Source of the DNA: a virus
Direction: 5' to 3' (one strand)
DNA: 24,336 bases
Virus record (IMG/VR): IMGVR_UViG_3300001720_000014
Coordinates: 1-24,336 of that record
The notes below the pieces were generated by a model. The model made no database searches and was not told the origin of the DNA. It saw nothing but the letters and a program-made list of their open reading frames with translations. Each line of letters begins with the position of its first letter. The stretch's first letter is position 1. Shown one piece after another: positions 6,475 through 13,053 of this stretch. Position numbers and translations under genes: made by a program.

Positions 6475-6975
6475 GTGGACCCGCTTACTATACTAGCAGC
6501 GGCAAATACTGCTTTTACTGTAGTAAAGAAAGTTGCTAAAGCAGCAGATGAGGCTGATGCAGTTTATCAATCTTTATCTAAGTGGGCAGGACATATTAGT
6601 GATTTGCAAGAATGGATGTCTCAGGAGGAAGCCAAACCTTCTATTTTTAAAAAGATTGCCTACAATAAATCAGCAACAGCAGAAGCATTTGATACATTAG
6701 TAGCCAAAAGAAAAATCGAAGAGCAAGAAAAAGAAATAAAAAGTATGTTTTATATTGGAGCATTGAATCATCTAGGTATTAAAGGTTATAAGGAGTTTAT
6801 TCATCAACGTAGAGCGATAAAGAAAAAAAGAGAGAAAGAAGTTTATGAGCAAATTCGTAGGCGTAAAGCCTTCTTCTATAATACTATGATGGGAAGCGCT
6901 ATAACTATAATAGGGACAATTTTAATAAGTATGGTTTGGTATTTAATTGATATGATTAAGGAAGTGAGTAGCTAA
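6475..6975 (+). CDS. Tail-anchored coiled-coil protein in the lysis region
   Basis: A 166-residue protein with a GTG start supported by AAGGA 6 bases upstream. Residues 1-30 are Ala/Val-rich and weakly hydrophobic (LTILAAANTAFTVVKKVAKA). The middle is highly charged and helical, with IEEQEKEIKSMF and a basic RRAIKKKREKEVYEQIRRRK stretch. One clear membrane segment lies near the C-terminus, about residues 138-158 (MGSAITIIGTILISMVWYLI). I recall similar MDPLTxLA-starting proteins in marine phages and cyanophages without assigned function. Directly before a holin-like gene, with which it overlaps by one base (TAATG), a lysis accessory role is plausible, but the topology is not that of a standard inner-membrane spanin, whose anchor is N-terminal. 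Confidence 0.7.
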   Translation: MDPLTILAAANTAFTVVKKVAKAADEADAVYQSLSKWAGHISDLQEWMSQEEAKPSIFKKIAYNKSATAEAFDTLVAKRKIEEQEKEIKSMFYIGALNHLGIKGYKEFIHQRRAIKKKREKEVYEQIRRRKAFFYNTMMGSAITIIGTILISMVWYLIDMIKEVSS

Positions 6976-7430
6976 TGTTAAATTTAATTACAGGATTATT
7001 GCCAGTAGCGGAGAAGGTTTTAGATAAAATTCTTCCTGACCCTGAAGCTAAAGCCAAGGCTATCTTAGAACTACAGAAGCTGGAACAGAGTGGTGAATTG
7101 CGTAAGATAGAGGCTGAACACACTAACACTGCTAGTGCTAGAGAAAGAGAAGTCGCTGTCGTTACGAGTAACGTAGCCCCATTTATAAATAAAATTATCG
7201 TACCTTGCCTTGCAATTTTAATTGTTTTTCTCACATTTGGCATGATGTCAGCAATCTTGTTTATGGATATTGAGTCTGGTAAAAATTATGAGATAAGTTT
7301 ATACATCTTGGGCTTACTCTCAGGAGCATTAATGTCGTGTATTAACTACTACTTTGGCTCCAGTACTGGCTCTAAGGAGAAGAGCAAAGAACTTCAAGAT
7401 ATGTTTAGTAAAAAGGAACCTAAACTATGA
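6975..7430 (+). CDS. Holin-like membrane protein (3TM / GTA-holin type)
   Basis: A 151-residue protein. The N-terminal half is amphipathic and charged: LLPVAEKVLDKILPDPEAKAKA followed by ILELQKLEQSGELRKIEAEH. Two strong hydrophobic segments follow, about residues 70-98 (IIVPCLAILIVFLTFGMM region) and 105-128 (ISLYILGLLSGALMSCINYY). The C-terminus is polar (GSSTGSKEKSKE). The PDPxAKAKAxLEL N-terminal pattern and the Tyr-Tyr-Phe-Gly-Ser-Ser end of the last membrane segment match the holin family known from gene-transfer agents and marine phages (Pfam GTA_holin_3TM, from memory). It would open the inner membrane for the peptidase encoded 125 bases later. It overlaps the next small gene by ATGA. 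Confidence 0.75.
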   Translation: MLNLITGLLPVAEKVLDKILPDPEAKAKAILELQKLEQSGELRKIEAEHTNTASAREREVAVVTSNVAPFINKIIVPCLAILIVFLTFGMMSAILFMDIESGKNYEISLYILGLLSGALMSCINYYFGSSTGSKEKSKELQDMFSKKEPKL

Positions 7431-7555
7431 GTGACTTAACAACAGCACAAAAACGTAAACTAATTAGAGAGCTGGACAAGGCATCTGCTTTACACAAAGG
7501 TCAAGCAAATCTTCTTAGAAAAAATTTAGCTAAATCTAAAACAAAGAAAAACTAA
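7427..7555 (+). CDS. 42-residue basic peptide in the lysis region
   Basis: A short gene of 42 codons from ATG 7427 (ATGA overlap with the holin-like gene) to TAA 7553-7555, which itself overlaps the endolysin start as TAATG. The peptide is helical and basic, MSDLTTAQKRKLIRELDKAS continuing to a Lys-rich C-terminus (LAKSKTKKN). It has no membrane segment, cysteine or signal peptide. Overlap at both ends makes translation likely, since it carries the coupling from holin to endolysin. The function is unknown; a regulatory or assembly role is only a guess. Confidence 0.7.
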   Translation: MSDLTTAQKRKLIRELDKASALHKGQANLLRKNLAKSKTKKN

Positions 7556-7941
7556 TGAGTGTTGATTGGGGTAAATCTAAATATTTTAAAGCTACTGAGT
7601 TTGTTTGTTCTCACACGGGCAAGTCAGAAATGGATGAAGAATTTATTTTTAAACTAAATCAACTTAGGGATAACTTTGGCAAACCATTAACTATTTCCAG
7701 TGGGTATCGTGACCCAACACACCCTGTTGAAGCTATGAAAAAATCCGCAGGCGCACATTCCACAGGGCAGGCTTGTGATATTCTTATTGAACGAGCAGAT
7801 GCGTTTAAACTTTTGTCCCTAGCTTTTTTAGTAGGTTTTACAGGAATAGGAGTGAGTCAGAAAGGCGGGGCGAGGTTTTTGCACCTAGACACTATTGAAA
7901 GTTCTCCTGCAAGACCGCGTCCAACCATTTGGTCTTATTAA
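7555..7941 (+). CDS. Endolysin: M15-family L-alanyl-D-glutamate or D-Ala-D-Ala peptidase
   Basis: A 128-residue protein matching the compact M15 (VanY/peptidase_M15_3) fold. Visible elements are an N-terminal YFKATEFVCSHTG segment, the SSGYRDP block with Arg52, and the zinc ligands His68 and Asp75 in GAHSTGQACDIL and His110 in RFLHLD. GFTGIGVSQKG precedes the last ligand, as usual in the family. The C-terminus RPRPTIWSY is typical of phage members. No signal peptide is visible, so release to the periplasm would depend on the holin-like protein upstream. It cuts peptide cross-links or stems of peptidoglycan; the exact bond cannot be told from sequence. The next gene starts two bases after its stop. 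Confidence 0.85.
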   Translation: MSVDWGKSKYFKATEFVCSHTGKSEMDEEFIFKLNQLRDNFGKPLTISSGYRDPTHPVEAMKKSAGAHSTGQACDILIERADAFKLLSLAFLVGFTGIGVSQKGGARFLHLDTIESSPARPRPTIWSY

Positions 7942-7942
7942 T

Positions 7943-9814
7943 ATGGCACTACAAAAACTTCAATTTAAAGCAGGCATAAATCAAGATGTCACTAATTACT
8001 CTAATGAGGGCGGTTGGTTTGAATGCGATAAGGTTAGGTTCTTAAATGGTTACCCAGAAAAGATAAAAGGTTGGGAACAAAATGGCACTTATACACTAGA
8101 TGGAACTTGTCGTGCTTTATTCGGTTGGGTTACTTCTTTTACTGATAACTTTTTAGCTATAGGTACAAACAGTAAAGTATATATTGATGTTGGAGAAAAT
8201 TTAAATGACATAACTCCTATAAGAGCTACCTCAGAAGCAAACAATATATTTGCAGCTACTGATGGCTCTTCTACTATTGTTGTAACCTCATCAAGTCATG
8301 GAGCAGTAACTGGAGACTTTGTAACTTTTTCTGGCGCTGTTAGTTTAGGTGGGAATATAACCGCTGCGGCATTAAATCAAAATTATGAGATAACTAAAAT
8401 AGACAGTAATTCTTATTCTATATCCGCAAGAGATACAGATAACAATACAGTTACTGCTAATAGCAGTGACAGTGGAAATGGTGGCACTTCAACTGTGCAA
8501 ACTTTTGAAATAACAGCAGGTAATGGAACTGTTGAATATGGTTATGGTTGGGGAACTAGCACTTGGGGAAGGCTAACTTGGGGTTCTGGTTCTTTACAAC
8601 CTGTTATACTTCCTTTAACTGTTTGGTTTTTTGACAATTTTGATAATGATTTAATAATGAACGTCAATACAGACGGCAAGGGGGCTATTTATTATTGGGC
8701 AAGAGGATCAGTCGTAGACCCTACAAATGTAATATCAACTAGAGCAGTTCTATTATCAAGCCGTTCAAACGCTTCAGATGTTCCTGCTGAAGTGGGTCAG
8801 ATCATGGTTTCTCAAGTAGACAGACATTTACTTGCGTTTGGAGCAACGCCTTTTGGCGGAGGCACTTTCGATCCTTTGTTAATAAGATTTTCAAATCAAG
8901 ATGAACCTGAAAACTTTACCCCGTCTACTCTTAACAGTGCAGGGTTTATTAAAGTCAGTAGTGGGTCAAGAATAGTAACGGCATTTAGAACAAGACAAGA
9001 AATCTTAATATTTACAGATATGTCAGTGCATTCTTTACAGTTTCTTGGAACAACAGATGTTTTTGGCCTTCAGGAACTAGAAGCTAATATATCTATTGCA
9101 AGTCCACGATGTGTTGCTGGGGCAAGTAACATATTATTTTGGATGGGGGCAGATAAATTTTATATGTATAACGGAAAAGTTGATACTCTTCCTTGCACAC
9201 TTAGAGACTTTGTATTTAATAATATTAACTTTGATGCTCTAGCATATGTATATGCAGGCACTGTAGAAGCTCAAAGTGAAGTGTGGTGGTTTTACCCGTC
9301 AAAAAACAGCTTAACAAATGATTCTTATATAGTATATAACTACAAAGAAGGTGTATGGTTTTATGGTAGTTTGAATAGGTCAGCTTGGTTAGACTCTAAT
9401 TTAAGACAGTTTCCACAAGCGGTCGGCGATAATTTTGTTTACAACCATGAAGTGGGTAATGATGCAGATGGTTCAGCGATGTCAGCATTTATAACTTCAT
9501 CTGACTTTGATATTGGGGATGGAGATAAGTTTACCTTAGTTAATAGAATTATCCCTGATGTAAGTTTTACAGGTTCTAATGCTAGTGAGCCTACAGTTAA
9601 GATGACAGTTAAACCTAGAAACTTTCCGGGTAGCACGTATAGTGTAGAGCAAGATAAAAATGTAATTGAGACTGATATAAATGTTTACACTGAACAAGTA
9701 TTTTTAAGAGCTAGAGCAAGACAGATGGGGTTTAAAATATCTTCTGACACTCTTGGTACGACATGGAAGTTAGGTTCTCCTAGATTAGATGGTCGTCCTG
9801 ATGGGAGAAGATAA
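7943..9814 (+). CDS. Large tail-nozzle-like virion protein (P22 gp10 / T7 gp12 type)
   Basis: A 623-residue protein when started at ATG 7943 (MALQKLQFKAGINQDVTNYS), just after the endolysin stop; an in-frame ATG at 7895 would overlap the endolysin gene by 47 bases and is less likely. The N-terminal WFECDKVRFLNGYPEKIKGW block, repeated Trp/Gly-rich strands (LFGWVTSFTDNFLAIGTNSKV, LTVWFFDNFDNDLIMNV) and ILFWMGADKFYMYNGK indicate beta-propeller-like repeats, as in nozzle proteins of short-tailed phages. An insert at about residues 104-190 contains SSHGAVTGDFVTFSG and NYEITKIDSNSYSI. The ending includes FLRARARQMGFKIS and SPRLDGRPDGRR. The nozzle role is inferred from layout and from marine-phage homologues as I remember them. 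Confidence 0.6.
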   Translation: MALQKLQFKAGINQDVTNYSNEGGWFECDKVRFLNGYPEKIKGWEQNGTYTLDGTCRALFGWVTSFTDNFLAIGTNSKVYIDVGENLNDITPIRATSEANNIFAATDGSSTIVVTSSSHGAVTGDFVTFSGAVSLGGNITAAALNQNYEITKIDSNSYSISARDTDNNTVTANSSDSGNGGTSTVQTFEITAGNGTVEYGYGWGTSTWGRLTWGSGSLQPVILPLTVWFFDNFDNDLIMNVNTDGKGAIYYWARGSVVDPTNVISTRAVLLSSRSNASDVPAEVGQIMVSQVDRHLLAFGATPFGGGTFDPLLIRFSNQDEPENFTPSTLNSAGFIKVSSGSRIVTAFRTRQEILIFTDMSVHSLQFLGTTDVFGLQELEANISIASPRCVAGASNILFWMGADKFYMYNGKVDTLPCTLRDFVFNNINFDALAYVYAGTVEAQSEVWWFYPSKNSLTNDSYIVYNYKEGVWFYGSLNRSAWLDSNLRQFPQAVGDNFVYNHEVGNDADGSAMSAFITSSDFDIGDGDKFTLVNRIIPDVSFTGSNASEPTVKMTVKPRNFPGSTYSVEQDKNVIETDINVYTEQVFLRARARQMGFKISSDTLGTTWKLGSPRLDGRPDGRR

Positions 9815-10113
9815 TGACAATGAGGTCATTTCGTGCGCCTCCACTTCCTTTAGCGCCACAAGAATATGACAAAAGTTATTTAGATCAATTAGTTAGAGTA
9901 TTAAATATATACTTTACGCATTTGGATTCACAAAATGCTTTGCACTTAGAAGGGTTGACATTAACAAATTTAACAGAAGCACCTGTAGGATTACCACCTT
10001 TTAGTTTGTATAGAGATGGAAGAAGCGTTAAAATATTACTACCACAAGATACAGGCGTAGAGGGTCTTAGTGCAACAGTATCTTTAGGCAGTGTAACAGT
10101 TACTATTGGATAA
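9814..10113 (+). CDS. Small conserved-looking phage protein after the nozzle-like gene
   Basis: A 99-residue protein overlapping the upstream stop as TAATG; a second in-frame ATG at 9820 is possible. It has a Pro-rich N-terminus (FRAPPLPLAPQEYDKSYLD), a helical QLVRVLNIYFTHLDSQNA segment, and a beta-like second half ending SATVSLGSVTVTIG. The PPxPxxxxEYDxxYxxQLxRxLNIYFxxLD pattern is common in uncultured marine phages and in cyanophages, with no function assigned. Position between the nozzle-like gene and the internal-protein genes suggests a minor virion component, perhaps fibre-like. Confidence 0.65.
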   Translation: MTMRSFRAPPLPLAPQEYDKSYLDQLVRVLNIYFTHLDSQNALHLEGLTLTNLTEAPVGLPPFSLYRDGRSVKILLPQDTGVEGLSATVSLGSVTVTIG

Positions 10114-10116
10114 GAT

Positions 10117-11379
10117 ATGAATAACATGCAACCGTTAGCTAAAGCAATACAATCTCAAGGACGTGGCAATGACTCAATGCTTGTTCATATGACTCCTTCT
10201 GAAGTAGGGGGATTGCAAACTTTAGCTCAAAAATATAATAGAAGTTTAAGTATTAACCCTTCAACAGGACTTCCTGAAGCTGGGTTTCTTGAAGACATTC
10301 TTCCTACGTTAGCTGGTGCTGCTTTGGTTGCAGGTTCTGGGGGTACATTAACTCCGCTTGTAGCTGCTGGTCTAGTTGGAGGAGGAACTGCACTAGTCAC
10401 TGGGGATGTAGAAAAAGGTTTAATGGCGGGTCTTGGAGCGTACGGTGGAGGAGGGCTTGGGCAAGGATTAACTGCAGCAGGTGCTGCCACAGCTCCTACA
10501 AATGTAGTTGCAAGTGGTGCAGATGCTACAACCACCGCTGCAACCGGTGCAGACGTTGTGGGAAGTGTCGGTATGGATACAATTTCGGCAGCAACTCCAA
10601 CAAATATAGCAAGTATAGGTCCGGGGGGTCAAGGGATAATGCAACCGGGGATAGCGCAAGTAGCACAAACGACTCCAATCCCCACCCCGGGGAACATGAA
10701 TCCGGCAATTGGATCGCAAACTCCAAGAAATTTAGCAGGTATAAACTCGGCAGGTCAAGGGATAATGCAAGCGCCTATTGACCCTAAAACTTTAACTATG
10801 GGTGAGAATTTTAGCTTAGCTGGAAAAGGTTTTACTAATTTAGGAAGTGAAGCAGGGCGTGAGGCTTTTGTTAAAGGACTTGCTCCCGGCGGTAAGGGAA
10901 CAGTAGGAGATGTGTTTAAGTATAGTTTTGCAGGGGCTTCCCCTTTACTAGCACAAGATCCGTATGAATATAAGAAAAAAACAGGAAAAATAAAAAATTA
11001 CGATTATGATCCCGGCACTCAGGACGTATCCTATAGAACAGGTGCAAGAGGTGAAGACACTGATGAGCTTCGTTATTTTAGACCACGGTTTTTTGCAATG
11101 GGTGGATTAGCTAATTTAAATAATAGAGGTGAGTATTTAAAAGGAATGGGAGATGGTATGAGTGATACTATTCCTGCAAATATAAATAACGTACAAGAGG
11201 CTGCTCTGTCAGACGGAGAGTTTGTTATACCTGCAGATGTTGTTTCGCATTTAGGGAATGGCTCTAGTAATGCAGGAGCAAAGCGATTGTACGCTATGAT
11301 GGATAATATTCGTAAAGAAAGAACAGGTAAAGAAAAACAAGCACCTGCCGTTAATGTGAATAAGGTTATGCCAGCTTAA
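10117..11379 (+). CDS. Putative internal or tail-associated virion protein with GGLA motif
   Basis: A 420-residue protein; ATG 10117 is used, with an alternative at 10126 (MQPLAKAIQSQGRG). The N-terminal block QPLAKAIQSQGRGNDSMLVH with MTPSEVGGLQTLA is one I recognise from marine-phage proteins of unknown function. A Gly/Ala-rich hydrophobic region follows (about residues 60-140, with ILPTLAGAALVAGSGG and GLMAGLGAYGGGGLGQGL), then a low-complexity linker with two GQGIMQ copies. The C-terminal module holds FFAMGGLANLNNRGEYLKGM, SDGEFVIPADVVSHLGNGSS and AGAKRLYAMMDNIRK, conserved-looking in many such phages. The hydrophobic Gly-rich part could meet a membrane during ejection; this is inference. 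It overlaps the next gene as TAATG. Confidence 0.65.
   Translation: MNNMQPLAKAIQSQGRGNDSMLVHMTPSEVGGLQTLAQKYNRSLSINPSTGLPEAGFLEDILPTLAGAALVAGSGGTLTPLVAAGLVGGGTALVTGDVEKGLMAGLGAYGGGGLGQGLTAAGAATAPTNVVASGADATTTAATGADVVGSVGMDTISAATPTNIASIGPGGQGIMQPGIAQVAQTTPIPTPGNMNPAIGSQTPRNLAGINSAGQGIMQAPIDPKTLTMGENFSLAGKGFTNLGSEAGREAFVKGLAPGGKGTVGDVFKYSFAGASPLLAQDPYEYKKKTGKIKNYDYDPGTQDVSYRTGARGEDTDELRYFRPRFFAMGGLANLNNRGEYLKGMGDGMSDTIPANINNVQEAALSDGEFVIPADVVSHLGNGSSNAGAKRLYAMMDNIRKERTGKEKQAPAVNVNKVMPA
10627..10770 (+). repeat. 18-bp direct repeat pair, 126 bases apart
   Basis: ggtcaagggataatgcaa occurs at 10627-10644 and 10753-10770. Both copies are in frame and encode GQGIMQ, each preceded by an Asn-(Ile/Leu)-Ala-x-Ile segment. 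The offset of exactly 42 codons points to an old in-frame duplication of the linker. Confidence 0.85.
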
Positions 11380-11789
11380 TGGATTCTGTTGAGGTTGTTC
11401 CACTTTCTTTAATTCATACTGTGTGGCCTGATGTAGAAAAGTTTTTAAAAGATGGACTATCGTTTTGTGAAGGTGATTATACTGTTGAGCAAGCTAAGGT
11501 GTATATTACAAAAGGGGAATGGATGTTAGTAGTTGCTGTTAGTGAAAACAAATTAATAAAAGGTGCAGCAGCAGTACAAATTTATAATCTACCTAATGAT
11601 AGGGTGGCGTATATAACTACGATAGGCGGTAAAGGTATAGTTAGTCGAGAGTCTTTTGCAAAATTAAAAACATTGTTAAAAAGTTTTGGGGCTACTAAAA
11701 TTCAAGGTGCAGCACGAGAATCTATTGCAAGATTTTGGAGGCGGTTTGATTTTATAGAGCGTTATAAAATTGTTGAGGTAAAAATATGA
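11379..11789 (+). CDS. GNAT-fold-like protein in the internal-protein cluster (T7 gp13-like position)
   Basis: A 136-residue protein with the layout of a small acetyltransferase-type fold. It has an N-terminal helical part with SFCEGDYTVEQAKVYITKGE, strands WMLVVAVSENKLIKGAAAVQ and RVAYITTIGGKG, a helix FAKLKTLLKSFGATKIQG, and a final AARESIARFWRRFDFIERYK block. The usual acetyl-CoA loop (R/QxxGxG/A) is only weakly suggested by GGKGIVSRE, so catalysis is doubtful. T7 internal protein gp13 and its relatives in marine phages have a similar size, layout and position just before the large internal proteins. It overlaps the flanking genes as TAATG and ATGA. Internal virion assembly role inferred. 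Confidence 0.6.
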   Translation: MDSVEVVPLSLIHTVWPDVEKFLKDGLSFCEGDYTVEQAKVYITKGEWMLVVAVSENKLIKGAAAVQIYNLPNDRVAYITTIGGKGIVSRESFAKLKTLLKSFGATKIQGAARESIARFWRRFDFIERYKIVEVKI

Positions 11790-13051
11790 GAAACGCATGG
11801 GATGAAATGTTACCTGAAAGGGCATTTGTAAAACGAGCAGGGCCGGGCAATCGGCCTATGACTTTAGAGGGTGGGCCTAGTGGAGGGCAGCCTACTAGTA
11901 TGAGTCAAACTACTATACCGGAGTACGCTGAACCGTACATGGCCGATATACTAGGAAAAGCAGCAGCACTTTCTGATGTAGAAAAATCTCCGTATCAAGT
12001 ATATGGAGGAGAACGAATTGCTGGGCCTAATGTTGCACAACAAGAAGCTCGTTTAAATGCACAAAATTTACAAATGCCCGGAGGCTTTGATGCGGGAGCA
12101 AGTCTTGCTCAAACTGCTGGACTACAGGCGTTGACAAGTTCGCAATATGATCCAACTTCAACTGCGGTTAGTGGGCCACAACTTACACAATACGGTATGC
12201 AAGGCGCACAGACTGTTTACAATCCTACTCTTGCAGCGCCGGAATTTAGTAGTGAAGAAGTAGTTAAGTACGGTTCTCCGTTTATGCAAGAAGTTGTAGA
12301 ACGTCAAAAGTTAGCTGCAATAGATGATGCTAAACGAACTCAACTTTCTACAAACCTAGCCGCTGCCAGACAAGGAACTTATGGAGGAGCAAGGCAGGCT
12401 TTACTTCAAGGAGAACGAGAAGCTGCATTAGGTGGTCAGCTTGGAGACATTCAAGCACAAGGACTACAATCTGCTTATGAATCAGCACAAGCACAGTTTG
12501 AAAGAGATCGTGCTGCTAAATTAGGAGTACAGGCTCTCGGTGCTGACATAGGTTTAAAAACATCACTTGCAAATTTAGATAATGAGCAACAAGCTAGAGT
12601 ACAAAATCTTGCAGCATCCTTACAAACGCAAGGGTTAGGAGCAAATCAAGCTCTTCAAGCAGCTTTAGCTAATCAAGCTAATGAACAGTTTGGGTCTGAG
12701 ATAGGATTAAAAGGAACACAAGCAGCTACACAATCAGCCGCAGTATTAGGAGATTTAGCTGGTCGTCAAGGTCAAACACAATTAGCAAACATACAGTTTC
12801 AAAATCAAATGGCCGCACAAGCTCAAGCAGAGCGACAAGCTAGGTTAGATATGGCGTATGGAGATTTCCAAACACAACAAGCTGATCCTTATACACGTCT
12901 AGGATTTATGTCTGATCTTCTTCGTGGATCATCTAATCTTGCACAATCCGGGGGACGAGCTATTTATCAACAGCCGCCGTCTGCTATTTCGCAAATTGGT
13001 GGATTGGGGCTATCAGGTTTAGCTCTTCAAAAACTAATGTCAGGAATGTAA
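11786..13051 (+). CDS. Ala/Gln-rich internal (ejection-type) virion protein
   Basis: A 421-residue protein. The N-terminal 90 residues hold IPEYAEPYMADILGKAAAL and YQVYGGERIAGPN, patterns usual for this type. The centre (about residues 160-250) has YGSPFMQEVVERQKLAAIDD, AAARQGTYGGARQALLQGER and LGGQLGDIQAQGLQSAYESA. From there to about 375 the protein is a long, nearly continuous Ala/Gln helix with heptad-like repeats. The C-terminus is a Gly/Leu segment (SQIGGLGLSGLALQKLMSGM) that is hydrophobic enough to touch a membrane. I recognise this architecture from internal proteins of uncultured marine phages, analogous to T7 gp14 or P22 ejection proteins. It starts in an ATGA overlap. Confidence 0.65.
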   Translation: MRNAWDEMLPERAFVKRAGPGNRPMTLEGGPSGGQPTSMSQTTIPEYAEPYMADILGKAAALSDVEKSPYQVYGGERIAGPNVAQQEARLNAQNLQMPGGFDAGASLAQTAGLQALTSSQYDPTSTAVSGPQLTQYGMQGAQTVYNPTLAAPEFSSEEVVKYGSPFMQEVVERQKLAAIDDAKRTQLSTNLAAARQGTYGGARQALLQGEREAALGGQLGDIQAQGLQSAYESAQAQFERDRAAKLGVQALGADIGLKTSLANLDNEQQARVQNLAASLQTQGLGANQALQAALANQANEQFGSEIGLKGTQAATQSAAVLGDLAGRQGQTQLANIQFQNQMAAQAQAERQARLDMAYGDFQTQQADPYTRLGFMSDLLRGSSNLAQSGGRAIYQQPPSAISQIGGLGLSGLALQKLMSGM

Positions 13052-13053
13052 TT

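Noticed and set aside
7895-7942. Upstream start for the nozzle-like protein
   Set aside because: The extra 16 residues overlap the endolysin C-terminus; MALQKLQFKAGINQD at 7943 is the usual type of beginning.
10227-10726. Overlapping - strand frames opposite the 420-residue protein
   Set aside because: Low-complexity Pro, Cys or Leu-rich products with no start signals, opposite a Gly/Ala-rich coding region with conserved-looking ends.
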